DNA from: Ochotona curzoniae
Lineage: Eukaryota > Chordata > Mammalia > Lagomorpha > Ochotonidae
DNA length: 64,000 nt
Assembly: GCF_017591425.1 (NCBI RefSeq)
Contig: NW_024465369.1
Span: 25,109,501-25,173,500, forward strand
Reading direction: 5' to 3'
The number at the start of each line of letters is the position of its first letter. Position 1 is the stretch's first letter. Made by a program: the position numbers and the translations under genes. Positions 11,113-22,059 of this stretch are shown here, in pieces. The notes below the pieces were generated by a model. The model was not told where the DNA came from. It ran no database searches and worked only from the letters and a program-made list of their open reading frames with translations.

Positions 11113-11204
11113 CTTCTGAGAAACTGCCGTGCGGAGCAGAGCAGGTGGCGAGCGCGCAGGCCTCTTCAGAGACTTTGGGTGTGCTCCGTGCCCTGGGCGC
11201 TGCT
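11113..11204 (-). other. GCG: GCG exon 1 (non-coding 5' UTR)
   Basis: The exon ends CAGAAG before a strong donor GTAAGAC (gt at 11112-11111). It is GC-rich and contains no ATG, so translation is expected at the first AUG in exon 2. The 5' end is estimated from the TATA box. The sequence resembles the known mammalian GCG leader around CTCTGCTCCGCACGG. Confidence 0.85.
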
Positions 11205-11515
11205 GCTCTGCACCCAACTGCGGTCCTTTTATATACTCCCAGCTCTTCTTGGCCTCACAGAAATTACGCTGACAATATAAATTTCTCATCTGTAAATAAT
11301 GGGTTTTGTTACAAATGATTTCCCTCGCCCACTCACTTTGCTCATCTGCATTCTCTGTGGGGTGGGGGGAGCGGACAGAAAAGACCCAGGAATTTTTTAT
11401 TGACTCTTGTGTCTTTTCTTTTCCCATTGGAAATGGAAAGGGCAGTTTGGAAATTTGTTCAGGCATGAAAATCACTCAAATTCACTAATGTCAACTTTGA
11501 TGTTGACGAACAAAG
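11205..11515 (-). promoter_or_regulatory. GCG: GCG proximal promoter with TATA box and islet enhancer elements
   Basis: Read on the minus strand, TATATAAAAGG lies at 11235-11225, about 30 bases before the inferred start. Upstream, 11310-11251 carries the block CATTATTTACAGATG, then GAAATTTATATTGTCAGCG and AATTTCTGTGAGGC, closely matching the rodent G4/G1 region as I know it. It has an E-box (CAGATG, 11292-11287), AT-rich homeodomain/Pax6 sites, and TGTGAGGC as a possible MafB-type site. Further up, 11420-11393 holds CAAGAGTCAATAAAA, in the place of the G2/FoxA element, and 11473-11451 holds CATGCCTGAACAAA, in the place of G3. A sequence at the usual CRE position reads TGACATTA rather than TGACGTCA. 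Element names rest on position and remembered rodent and human sequence. Confidence 0.85.
11225..11235 (-). promoter_or_regulatory. GCG: TATA box of GCG
   Basis: TATATAAAAGG on the minus strand, followed about 110-120 bases later by the exon 1 splice donor. It is embedded in the conserved GCG promoter block, which supports it as the functional box. Confidence 0.9.
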
Positions 11516-11892
11516 AACTTGAAATTAGATAGTCAGTAGCTAGCCCCGTTTTTAACATGGCCTCATTTGAGTCTTTCAGTTTGATTAAGTTTCATCAATT
11601 TAATAAGTGATCAACGATTAAATTTATAAGCATCTATTAAAAATAAGAAACCGGTCATTCAACACATTCTTAACAATTCTCTCATCTCCACTGTATGGAA
11701 TTCATTTGTATTGTTTTGTGAGGAATTTTAAGGAGTGTCAGATGAAGAGAGCTAAACTGAACTTAAATATAGCAAGATGAGTATTAAACTTCAAACACAG
11801 GTAATGGTAACAAGACAGGATGTATTATTTATTTTTTTTTCTAATGCATATTTGAAAAGAGAATGAGGCAGTAGTTGCTAAAGAGTAAGATG

Positions 11893-12182
11893 TGGAGGAC
11901 CGGATGCGGTAGCCTAGCTGCTAACATCCTCCTTTTGCGCATGCCGGGATCCCATCCAGCTCCCTGCTCGTGTTCTGGAAATGCAGTCAAGGGCAGCCCA
12001 AAGCCTTGGGACCCTGCACCCGTGTGGGAGACCTGGAGAAGGTTCCGGGCTTTGGATCAGCTCAGGTCCAGGCATGGCAGCTGTTTGGGGAGTGAATCAG
12101 TGGATGGAAGATCTTTCTCTCTGTCTTTCCTCCTCTCTGTATAGCTGACTTTCCAATAAAAGTCAATAAACCTTTTTTAAAA
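11893..12182 (+). mobile_element. C-type SINE with internal deletion
   Basis: The head GACCGGATGCGGTAGCC and GGGATCCCATCCAGCTCCC show that about 40 bases around the B box are missing (GGATCCCAT joins CCAGCTCCC directly). The CTCTCTGTATAGCTGACTT tail follows. A likely imperfect target duplication is AAGAGTAAGATGT / AAGAATGAGATGT. Confidence 0.88.
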
Positions 12183-12329
12183 AGAATGAGATGTAAAGAA
12201 GATTGGCAAGATGAGTTGCATATTGTCACATTTATTGCCTTTTGTGACATGCCATACAGCCTATAGAATTTCTAAGACATGATTTTCAGCACTTTAGAGA
12301 GGCAGAAAGCTGTGAAATAATCTGGGCAG

Positions 12330-12475
12330 GCAGTGGAAGAACTAGTGCCAGCAGAGTTAGCTTTTAATCTTACCACTGTTGACAGGCAGTGTGACCTTGG
12401 TCAAGTAATATTCTTTCTGTGTCTTTGTCTCCTGATTTGTAACTGAAGGGAGTGGTTGAGTGTCTCTTCCAAAAC
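12330..12475 (+). repeat. MIR-like SINE fragment
   Basis: Contains the MIR core signature GTGTGACCTTGGTCAAG followed by a CTTTGTCTCCTGATTTGTAA-like stretch. Diverged, as expected for this ancient family. Confidence 0.7.
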
Positions 12476-13059
12476 TAAAGTCAAAACAACACCATCTTTT
12501 CTAAATAGATCCCACTGTATGATGTACTTTGTGACTTTTATGAAAGTAAATGATAGTGGCAACTAGAAAAACCTTTAACTATTGTATAAACAGCTGCTTA
12601 AAGGCCGTGCATCAGTTTGGCATCAAATTGGGGAAGTGTACTGGGGGAGGTTTGTGCTTACAGATTACATAAAGGTCTTGCTGAGACTTTTCTAGAAATG
12701 CAGAATCTTATGAATCTTAATTTTTGAATCATTTTTAAATCATAATCTGCGTTGTATTATTATCCCTCGGCAACTCTGATACATATTAAAATTTCTGAAC
12801 CTTGTCTAAATGAAACACCTCACTTTACTGCTTGCAAGTGTCTTGATCTGAGGATGCTTCTTGGCACTGTCAGCAGAGGGCGTGAGAGAGCAGAGAAAGG
12901 TGTCAAGCCTTAGGTTGTCCTGGAGTTCACACACATAATTAAGGCTTAAAGCTTGCCTTAGGCTAATATACGATTAAATCATTCAGTCTTTTGCTTATGA
13001 TCTTAAAAAACGTATCAATTGTGCATATTTTACCTACCATTTTGGGATATGCAGTTTTA

Positions 13060-13230
13060 TATTTTCCTGTTGTCTATTTGAGATGTTTCTGTCTATCTCT
13101 GTTTTTGTCCCTCTCAGACACTACCTGTCTTTATAGACCAGCCCTAAGAAGCCAGATCTACATAGTATGTATCCGAAGTCCTAAGCACATTGCTGGCATC
13201 TTAGTAAATACTTTTTCCTGATATTTAACA
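13060..13230 (+). repeat. L2-like 3' end
   Basis: Resembles the L2 terminal pattern: a TTTTTGTC stretch, then a 'CTAAGCACATTGCTGGCATCTTAGTAAATA'-type end spread over 13180-13215. Weak similarity judged by eye. Confidence 0.45.
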
Positions 13231-14222
13231 CCAAAACCTCCTTCTTCCCCTTCACCTTACTCGTTTCCCATTATTGCAGAGCAAATTTTTTCTGAGGATG
13301 ACTCTTCTCACTTCACCTTCAGCCCATCAGTACTGATGATTGGGGTCTCCTGACCCTAAAATAATAAGCACTTTGAGAATGTAAATATAGCACGAACACT
13401 CCAAATATAGTTTCCTATCTCAGAGAGGCAAACCAGGTTTCTTCATAATCAGGCCCTGTGTTGTCAGAAATATGACAACTTTCAAGTACAATTTGGACCT
13501 GTAGATCTTTTTTTCCAGTGACTTTCCCAACACCATGGTTTGCTTGGCCTTCGACTCCCATGACTGCAGTCATTCAGTGGTCTAGGCCTAGAGCGAGTGG
13601 CAGCCCTGTACGACAGGGGCTTAAAGGGTACTTGGAGCAGAGAGATTCTGATAGTGTTGTCTAGAATTTCTCCATGAGGTAGCATGGATGCCTGGTGGTT
13701 GTCATGCAGCGTTCACCCTCGGCTGTGTGACAGGCCTCCCTGAAACCTCAGTAGAACTTGACATAAGAAACATACAACATTTACCAGTTGGAATAAGTGT
13801 GAACGTTTACATTATTTTTTCCCAGAAATACTAAGATATTTGATAAAGGATTTCCTCCTTTCTTTGTAATTCTGAGAGCCAGGGACAATTTCACAGGCTT
13901 GTGACCTGTGAAGCTGCACAGGGCCATATGTTTAGAGGCCCCTGGGCTTGGTTTAGTACTCAGCACTTTCTATATTTAAAATCTTGATAATTTTTTTGGA
14001 CAAAACTCCACATTTCTATTTTTTCAGCTGAAACATAGTCATCTCAACAAATTATGTAGCCAGTCTTATTTATAATCTTCCCTTACAAAGCCATGGGTTG
14101 TGGAGTTGTTGAATGTTTACTTTCTGTAGCTGTTCAAAATACTTAGTCTGAAATACTTGAGAATGGCAAATTTGAGTTTCATTCTAGCGGCAGTTCTGGG
14201 AGTGAGGAAAAGTGTCTTTTTT

Positions 14223-14245
14223 GAAGATTTATTTATTCATTTGAA

Positions 14246-14281
<36 letters not shown>

Positions 14282-14515
14282 TCCATCCACTGGTTCTCTC
14301 CCAAAGTGGTTGCAATGAGCAGCCCTGGCCAGATCACAGCTGGAGTCAGGAACTCCATCCAGGTCTCCCATGTTATGGCAAGCCTGAGTACTTGGGTCAT
14401 CCTCTTTTGCCCTCATGGGTACATTAACAGGAAGCTGGATCTGAAGTAGAGGAGCCAGGACTTAAGCCGCTGCTCATATGGGATGCTGGCATTGCATGAG
14501 GTGGCTTAACACCCA
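14223..14515 (-). mobile_element. C-type SINE, older, minus orientation
   Basis: Starts with the tail GAAGATTTATTTATTCATTTG and an expanded (AG)n run, then GATCTTCCATCCACTGG, CAGGTCTCCCATG, GGAAGCTGGAT and CTCATATGGGATGCTGGC. Diverged copy. Confidence 0.8.
14249..14278. repeat. (AG)n microsatellite
   Basis: About 14 AG units grown from the GAGAGACAGAGAG segment of the SINE that contains it. Confidence 0.95.
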
Positions 14516-14769
14516 AAGAGATTATTTGTTTTTTATGGCTGTAATATATACGCAATACTTTTGGGGGACAGTTTGATAATTTTTATGAAACTTACAAATA
14601 ACTATATCTCTTGACCCAAAAAGACTAAAATAGTACTCTGAACATTTGTTCACCATAAATTTCCATGAAAACCAATGCCTGTATGTACAAGGTACCTTGT
14701 TGTTAATAAATTGGAATTAATCCAAGGAACCATCCACAAAGCACTCTTCAGAAAAGACTGAGAAATTGT

Positions 14770-15050
14770 AAGTGTTGTGGTGCAGTGGGTTAAGCTAAAG
14801 CTTGTGACACTCACCCTATATTAGAGTGTATGTTCAAGTTCTGCCTCATCTGCTTCTGGTCCAGCTTCCTGTTTATGCATCCCTGGAGGTAACAAATGAC
14901 AACTCAGTTGTCATGAGTTTTCTGCTATGAGTCTGGCCTCTTGCTGGCTTTTTGAGCATTTGGAGAATAAAGCAGCAGAAAGCTTTCTCTCACTCAACCT
15001 CTTTGCTTTTCAGGTAGATGGAAATAAAGAATAAAAATAAATATTTAAAG
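14770..15050 (+). mobile_element. Old C-type SINE
   Basis: GGTGCAGTGGGTTAAGC head, GTTCAAGTTCTGC in the B-box region, CCAGCTTCCTG arm, and an A-rich AATAAAAATAAATATTT tail. Highly diverged, so the boundaries are approximate. Confidence 0.65.
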
Positions 15051-15369
15051 GAGAAAAAAACCGAGAAAATTCTCTTATTAGTAATATAGGAGATTCCCAG
15101 ATATGTTTTTAGGTGACACAAAGAAAGTACAGAATGGAAACATGGATGACTACTTTATGTGCTAGAAGGACAAATGTTTTAAATACACGTTTACTCACAG
15201 TTGTATTAGACATTGAAACCACCAAACTATTCATTAATAAGAAAATTAGAAGCAAACCATGCGATGGAATTCGCACCACAAGATACTGATCAACAACCAA
15301 AGAGGATTAATGGCAGCAACATGGGTGTGTAGGATAGACATGCTGCATGCAAGAAGGTGGACACGGGAG

Positions 15370-15678
15370 TGGGCATTGGATTCCATGGTTGTGTTGCTGC
15401 TTTGGACACCTGCATCTTGGAGGGCCTGGATTTGAGTTTTGGCTCCTCCACTTGCTGCTCAGCCTCCTGCTGAAGCTTACCCTCGGAGGCAGGATGTGAT
15501 GGCTCAAGTACTTGGGTCCCCACCACCCAACTGAGAGACCCAGATGGAGTTCTGGGCTCCTGGCTTCTGCCTGGCATACTTCTTGCTGTCGGTGACATTT
15601 GGGGAGCCATCTAACAGATGAACGATCTCTCTCTGCCTGTCTCTTTTTTGTCTCACTGCCTTTTAAGTAAAATGAATA
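15370..15678 (+). mobile_element. Old C-type SINE
   Basis: Contains TTTGAGTTTTGGCTCCTCCAC, GTGATGGCTCAAGTACTTGG, GGGCTCCTGGCTTCTGCCTGG, and a CTCTCTGCCTGTCTC...TTTTAAGTAAAATGAATA tail. The inferred frames that cross it are chance frames. Confidence 0.65.
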
Positions 15679-15679
15679 T

Positions 15680-18528
15680 AAATAGCTAACCATACAAAAG
15701 AAGATGGACACAAGAACTTTTATGTTGTATGAATATACACTTATTTATAGAAGCTCAAAAACAGACAAAATTAATGCTTTAAAAATTAAAATTGTGATTC
15801 CTCTTGGAAGGAGATGGAAAGGATTGTCTACAAGGAAACTTTCTGGGGTGATAGAAATACCCCGCCTTATCACATGGATTTGTGTTACCAGATTTATCCA
15901 ATTGCCAAAATAGTACAGCTGAAACTTATGATTTTTTTTTAAATGGAATACTTTTAAAGGGGAATACTGTGTAGAAATATGATACAACCATAGCAGAACA
16001 TTGACAAAGCCTGATGTTGACTGAAGGGTAAAAGGTGTTCATTCTGCTTATTTTATCTATAAAAATTTCCATGCCTAACAGTTAAAATCAATCCATAAAA
16101 AGGTGATTGTGGAGATATCAGCAACAACTAGTTTTTAATTGAGAAAGCTCAAGCATTTGACCCTTCGTTTGCCAAGTAGAAGCAAAGTAAAGGCAGTGAA
16201 GTTCAAAGCTGCATGGGGGCAACAAAACTCAGAGATGACATGGTAACACAGGCCAGAGCTGAAAGGTACAGAAACGACTGCATTGAAGGCTGAGAGAGCC
16301 CAGCACTCAGGGACATGGAGACCACCGCTCTCTCATTGTCAACACAGTTCAAGCCATGTGGCTGGGGTATGCCTCAGCTCCAAAACTGACGATTGGATTT
16401 CAACTGTGACCAGTTAAGCTTTCCTGATGAAATCCGGTTCTGATCTTCAAAACTCATCTCAGTATGCTGTGTTCTTAGCTCAGAACACTCTTCATCTTAA
16501 AATAGGTGTGAGTCCTCAAAAGATTTTTAAAATATGAGGAAAAGTTTACATGAACTGAGATCTTTTTTAAACCATAAAGAATGAAAGAGCAGAAGACCAA
16601 CTACTGCTAGGCTTTGAAAAATTGAAAATTGAGTTTGTACAAAATAGGAATCAGATGCCCTTGTCATTCCTGTGAGTGACTTGATGGGCTTAGGGATACA
16701 AGAGACAATTAGAGGAAGAGCTTCCAGAGGAAGTTCTGAGTTTGCCAGAGGATGTGAGAAATACTATTCCTGAGAGATATTTAAGAATCAGTTCATGACC
16801 CGTCCATCTGGAATGATTCTGAGGAAGCCTGCTGGAGTGTGGCGGGGGCTGGGAGGGATTTGGTAATCAGATCAATGGACAGTCTTTGTGCCCTGAGGCT
16901 CTGAGACCCTGTAGACTCACAAGTCTGTGCAGGAGACCGTGTGGCATCATGGCTGTGCATTCGTTGATTTTATCTTTTGCAAGATCTCTGGTATAATGAG
17001 ATGTTTAAAACTGTTCTAAGTTTCAGTTGTTATTTTTATTCCTGAAGGGAACAAGAAAGAAAGAAAACAAAATCACATTTGTACAAAAGAATCATATCTC
17101 ATACTTTATAAGCAGAATATATATTTATATGTATAAATACATATATATCATTGAATGCATGTGTTATGCTACTATTTTTCGCATATTGTAGCTATAAAAA
17201 ACAAACCATATGTCATTACATTTATCCAACCTCTTGCTCATCTGGAAAGACGTTTTTTCTTCAGGCTTCTAAGAGTCTTTAATGTGAACCAATTAAAGCA
17301 TTGCGATCTTTCGAAATCTTCTGTAAAAGGAAGCAAATTCAGCCATTAGAAAATTTAAATTTTGAAAACTACATGCTAAAAAAATTGAGGAAAATGTAAA
17401 GTGGAGTTATGAGCACTTCCTACAGGATAAAGTGCTTGTAGCTGTGCTCAACATTTTTGGCTGCTGCCTGAAACTTGTTCAGTGTTGTCAGTTCATACTT
17501 TATCAGACATATTACAAAGATACACCCAGTTTTCTGCCGTTATTGAAATAACACAAGCATGGAATGCAGGATAATTTATAAAGCATTCTAGACTATTTCT
17601 CTGTTTTTAAGCAGAGCTTTTTTAATTCACCACAATCCATTGTTTGGCCATTTTATTCTTCAAATCTAGAAGACAAATGTTAAGAGTTTCATTTAAATTA
17701 CCAAATCATTTTTTTTCTGCAGTCATAAGCGATTCTACAGTCAGAAATTCTCTGTACTGTACATCAGTGCTGACTTGATTTCAAAAAGTGGATGATTTCT
17801 TTGTTGCTGTATTATCAGGGGACATAAATGTAAACTTTTCCATTTTAATAAAGCATCCCTTTTCTCCATAGTGCACACTAGGATATTAACTAAAAGTCAT
17901 TCCAAGATTCAAGAAATAGAGTCTCCTTTTCTTTCTTTCTCATATGTTTGGGCCTGATTAGCAGCATACTCCCCCGTAAACACTGGTCAAGCAAACGCTG
18001 GAAGGCAAGATCAGTACTTTTTACACTTAAAAAAAAAATCCTTCTCCCATAATTACTAGACAGAATTCTTAGCATAAGAAGAGATGTTCCAACACACATC
18101 TTAATATTTGGTTTGATTTAAAAGCATTAATTCTCACCTAATGTGCTTATAGATTATGATAATGTATCATTTAGCATGGCTGACACTAGTGCGAAGTAGA
18201 AATTGAAATTTCGAGGTTGTCTTTGCAAAATGCCTTAGTAAAAACTGTAAAGTTCCTTTATCCCAAAGATTAGCACATGTTGCTGGAGAGTTGATTATTT
18301 TTTGAAAATTTCACTTGTAATTCACAAATAATTAGGCAGTAGATTAATATAATGATAATTTGAAAGGTCTGTAAAATATTTTTGTAGTTAGGTTAGATTG
18401 CTTTACAATTCAGGGATGAAACTCAGTCCTCATTCTCAATCCCCCCGATTACCCTTATCTAGCATTTACTGATTTTTTTTTTTTTTTTACCACAGGTAAA
18501 GCTTTCTAAGCCTACTATTTTTCTAATT
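15680..18528. other. Intergenic, no gene seen
   Basis: AT-rich sequence. The part 16160-16960 is less AT-rich and may be an old transposon remnant that I could not name. No exon, RNA gene or C-type SINE is visible. Confidence 0.5.
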
Positions 18529-18529
18529 C

Positions 18530-18660
18530 TTCACAGTGTCCATAGAGTTAAATATTGTTGCCACCATTTGGCAAATATCAAGTCAGGGGCTTAGAACAAG
18601 CAACCAGTTGCTTAAAAATCACATCTGGAATAGAATTCAAGTTCCTGCTCCCTTTCTAGA
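18530..18660 (-). repeat. MIR-like SINE fragment
   Basis: Reverse-oriented MIR pattern: TATTGTTGCCACCATTTGGCA, a CAAGTCAGGGGCTTAGA stretch, then AATAGAATTCAAGTTCCTG. Diverged. Confidence 0.6.
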
Positions 18661-19120
18661 AAGAACAGCCTGGCAAGGTAGTCTTAGAAGTTCAAGCAGA
18701 ATATAAGCGCCTCATTAACTTTCTTGACCATTGTTTAAGTGCACTCGCAGTTGCTAGCCACCTATCAAGCCATCTTGATACTAAGAAATTGGCAACAGAA
18801 ATGTTTTTTAGTTTTTGTAAAGTGTATAACTCAGTGGTTTTTAGTGTGTTTAGAATGTTGTTCAACCATTGCTGTAATTCCAGAAATCTTTTACCAACTG
18901 AAAAAGAAGTCCTGCAGCCACCAGCAGTGAATCCTCGTGTTCTGTTCTTCAGCTCTGGATACCACTAATATAGTTTCTCTTTCTAGATTTACAAATCCTG
19001 TTTATCTTATATAAACAGGGTCAATCAATATATACTATTTTATAACCATATTTTTTACTTACAGCAATATTTTCGAGATCCAGCACATTATAGAAGCTAT
19101 TAGCGCTTCATTTCTTTTTT

Positions 19121-19440
19121 AAAAGAGATGTTTATTTATATTGGAAAGGCAGAGACAGGAAGAAGGAGAGACAGAGGGAAAGATTTTTCATCTACTGTTA
19201 CACTCTGCAAGTGGTCACAATGACCAGAGCTGAGCTGATGCAAAGCCAGGAGCCAGGAGTCAGGAGACTTTTCAGAGTTCCTCACATAAGTGCAGGGTCC
19301 TAAGGCTTTAGGCCATCCTCCAATGCTTTTCCAGACCACAAGCAGGGAGCTGGATCAGAAGTGGAGACTTCAGGACACCAATATGGGATGATGGTGCTTA
19401 CAGGTGGAGGATTAACTAGCTGAGCCAATGCACCAGGTTC
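19121..19440 (-). mobile_element. C-type SINE inserted in L1
   Basis: Minus-oriented: GAGATGTTTATTTATATTGG tail, GAGAGACAGAGGG, CCAGGAGCCAGGAG, GACCACAAGCAGGGAGC and GCACCAGGTT head. Interrupts L1 sequence that resumes at 19441. Confidence 0.82.
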
Positions 19441-19662
19441 AACACTTCCTTTTATAACTGAATGATATTCCATTTCATATGTGTACAACATTTTGTTTAC
19501 CTATTCATCAACTGATGTATATTTTGGTTGTTATCGCTTTATGCCATAAAGACTGCTACTATGAGCATTTATTTACAAATGCATGTTCTAGACTGTTTTT
19601 AATTCTCTTGGGAAAAATGCCTAGAAGTGAAATATTTGGGTTATAAAGCCCTGTATTTAGCT

Positions 19663-19995
19663 TTAAAAAAAGATTTATTTATTTATTTATTATTGGAAAC
19701 TCAGATTTACAGAGATAAAGAGAAACAGAAAGATCTTCCATCACTCTGATTTACTCCCCAAGTGGCTGCAACAGCCGGAGCTGAACTGATCCAAAACCAG
19801 GAGCCAGGAGATTCTTTCAGGTCACCTATATGGATACAGGGTCTCAAGACTTTGGGCCATCCTCTACTTTTTCTTAGTTCACAAGCAGGGAGCTGGAAGG
19901 GAAGTGGAGCACCCAGGACATAAACCATTGCCTATATGGGATCCCAGTGCGAGCAAGATGAGGACTCTAGCCACTAGGCTACCATGCTGGGCCCT
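19663..19995 (-). mobile_element. C-type SINE inserted in L1
   Basis: Minus-oriented: AAAAAAAGATTTATTTATT tail, GAGATAAAGAG, CCAAGTGGCTGCAAC, AGTTCACAAGCAGGGAGC, CCTATATGGGATCCC and ACCATGCTGGGCCC head. Moderately diverged. Confidence 0.85.
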
Positions 19996-20847
19996 TGTCT
20001 AACTTTTTGATGAACTGCCAATTGGTTGCTTTCCAGAGTGACAGTGGAGATTCTGTCTCAGGAGAGAACTGCAGCATCAATAAAAAGGAGGCAGATGAAG
20101 GCTGGATGCTTGAGAAGTCTCTTTGGAAGAGCTGATTGCCAAGCATGGTTGAGAAAGGAGTTGAAAGAGCACAATATAGGAGTCAGAAAATAGTTTCTGA
20201 TAGTTGAAAGGCTTAAGCATTTATAAGTAACGGATCTTTTTATTTCTTGGGGATTTGCAGTGGCACAAGTGGCAGCTGTTTTAAATAAGTATAATTTAAA
20301 TATTAATTTTTTCTCTGAGAATAAAAATATTCCTTTTATTGACAGTGAGAATGAATCAAAATAGGTGTTTCTAAAGCACCAGAGATCTTGGATTTATTTT
20401 TGAATCTACTGTTCTTCTACCAGAAGCTTGAGTTCTATTGATTCTAGAAATAATGTATTAATTATGATAGATTACTTGTACTGAAAATTATTTCCAATGG
20501 CATGTTATTAAACAAGATTTTAAAACCTTTATTGAAACGAAGTCCATATAACAAAAACAATCCTTTAAAATGAGCAATTCATTGTCATTTAGTGTAATTA
20601 CAACTTGTGCAACAAGCTTCTATTAGGTACCAAACAATTCCTTAATTTCAAACAAAAGCCCATATGTAATAAGTATTTTCTCATTTTCCTCTGCCCTCAT
20701 GCCCTGACAACCAACAACCTGCATCCTGTGTCCATGGATCTACCTATGTACAACAGCAATGTCTTGAACATACCCAATTAGAGAATTTTCCTGTTCTGCA
20801 CATTTCACATAAATGAAATACACCTTTCCTTTCTGTTAGTTGTCAGA

Positions 20848-21122
20848 GGGGAAGAAGGAGCAAGAGAGATAGAGCACACTCTAACCTGCTTGTTTGTGCC
20901 CAGGTATCCCCTGTGGCTGAGTCAGCGCCAAGCTGGGAGATGGGAACCCAGTCTAAGTCTTTCATGTAGATGGAAAAAATCAAGTCACTTTGCACTCTTG
21001 CCACTTCTTCCAGGATTTGCACTGATAGGAAACTAGTACCAGGAGCCAGAGCCAGGACTCAAACTCAGGCACACCAACATGGCATGTAAGCAGCTTAACT
21101 GGTAGGCTTGAATGCTTGGTCT
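20848..21122 (-). mobile_element. Old C-type SINE inside L1
   Basis: GAAGAAGGAGCAAGAGAGATAG, CAAGCTGGGAGATGGGAACC, GGAGCCAGAGCCAGGACTC and GGCATGTAAGCAGCTTAAC. Strongly diverged, so identification is moderate. Confidence 0.6.
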
Positions 21123-21273
21123 CTAAGTTTTTCAAAGAGGTGCGAAACTATTTTGCACAGTAGCTGAACCACTTCATGCTTCCATGAGCATTTATTTTCT
21201 GTTTTTAAATTATTGTAGCTGTCTTCGTAGATATGAGATGATGACTCATTGTGATTTTGATTTGTATTTTTCT

Positions 21274-21606
21274 TTTTTTTTTAATAAAGATTTATTTTTA
21301 TTATCTTCCATTGGAAAGGCGGATATACAGAGAGGAGAGACAGAGAGTAAGAGCCTCCGTCCGATGATTCACTCCCCAAGTGAACGCAAAGGTCGATGCT
21401 ATGCCGATCCGAAGCCAGGAGCCTCTTCCGGGTCTCCTACGCGGGTGCAGGGTCCCAAGGCTTTGGGCCGTCCTCGACTGCTTTCCCAGGCCACAGGCAG
21501 GGAGCTGGAAGGGAAGCGGGGCTGCTGGGACCAGAACCGGCGCCCATATGGGATCCCGGGCGTGCTAGGCGAGGACCTCAACCACTTGCGCCACCGCGCC
21601 GGGCCC
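21274..21606 (-). mobile_element. Young full-length C-type SINE with perfect target duplication
   Basis: Minus-oriented and CpG-rich, hardly decayed: head GGCCCGGCGCGGTGGCGCAA, CTCGCCTAGCACGCC, GGGATCCCATATGGGC, CCAGCTCCCTGCCTGTGG, GGAGTGAATCATCGGACGG and TCTCTGTATATCCGCC. It is flanked by the 15-bp direct repeat GATTTGTATTTTTCT at 21259-21273 and 21607-21621, which lies in L1 sequence. Confidence 0.96.
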
Positions 21607-21711
21607 GATTTGTATTTTTCTAATAATCAACAATGTTGAGCATTTTTCATGTGTTTGTTGGCTGTTTGTGTAACATCATCAGAGAAATGTCTATTAAAGT
21701 CCTTTTCTCAG

Positions 21712-22000
21712 AAAAGGAGATACAGAGAGAAAGATCTGTCTAATGGTTTACTCCCCAAGTGGTCACAACGGCTGCAATAGCCAGAGCTAATCTGATCTGA
21801 ATCCAGGAGCCAGGAGCTTCTACTGGGTCTCCCATGCAGGTGCAGGGTCCCATGGCTTTGGGCCACTTTCTGCTGTTTCCCAAGCCACAAGCAAGAAGCT
21901 GGATGGGAAGCGGAGCAACTGGAATATGAACTGGCACCCATATGGGATCCCAGAGGATACAAAGCAAAGATTTAGCGACTAGGCTATCAAACCTGGCCCC
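21712..22000 (-). mobile_element. C-type SINE inside L1
   Basis: GAAAAGGAGATACAGAGAG, TTACTCCCCAAGTGGTCAC, CCATGCAGGTGCAGGGTCCC, CCATATGGGATCCCAG and ACCTGGCCCC head. Middle-aged copy; the A tail is short or lost. Confidence 0.82.
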
Positions 22001-22059
22001 TTCTCTCATTTTTTAAGTTTTGTTGAACATATACTGAATTTTAGGAGTTCTAACTACAT

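Larger units (their letters stand above)
1205..11204 (-). other. GCG: GCG gene (proglucagon), complete transcription unit, 6 exons
   Basis: The unit has exon 1 (5' UTR, 11113-11204), exon 2 (7951-8051, start codon), exon 3 (6300-6461, glucagon), exon 4 (4547-4684, GLP-1), exon 5 (2532-2675, GLP-2) and exon 6 (about 1205-1867, last codons and 3' UTR). This one-hormone-per-exon layout is the standard mammalian one. Every coding intron splits a codon after its second base, so exons 3, 4 and 5 are symmetric. Donors are GT except exon 3, which is followed by GC. The transcription start is inferred from the TATA box and the 3' end from the last AATAAA; both are good to about 10 bases. Expected sites of expression are pancreatic alpha cells, intestinal L cells and some brainstem neurons. 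Confidence 0.97.
11525..14222. other. Intergenic, start of the GCG-FAP interval
   Basis: It holds a SINE (11893-12182), a MIR-like fragment (12330-12475) and an L2-like 3' end (13060-13230). The remainder shows no gene-like signal. Confidence 0.6.
18805..20050 (+). mobile_element. Old L1 (L1M-type) 3' fragment, interrupted by two SINEs
   Basis: Successive blocks match the L1M 3' region: GTATAACTCAGTGGTTTTTAG (18822 on), TGATATTCCATTTCATATG (19466 on), TATTCATCAACTGATG, TCTCTTGGGAAAAATGCC (19605 on) and TTGATGAACTGCCAATTGG (20008 on). SINEs at 19121-19440 and 19663-19995 split it. No coding capacity remains. Confidence 0.75.

Noticed and set aside
11056..11475. 139-codon minus-strand frame across the GCG promoter and exon 1
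   Set aside because: It includes the TATA box, the enhancer elements and the splice donor; the GC-rich exon 1 simply lacks stops.
15307..15711. 134- and 106-codon minus-strand frames
   Set aside because: They are antisense to an old C-type SINE and show no protein family pattern.
21184..21639. 151-codon open frame on the plus strand
   Set aside because: It runs across the antisense of a young CSINE and L1 sequence. Equivalent frames recur at the other SINE copies (40161-40409, 54273-54736), so it reflects CpG-rich repeat sequence, not a gene.
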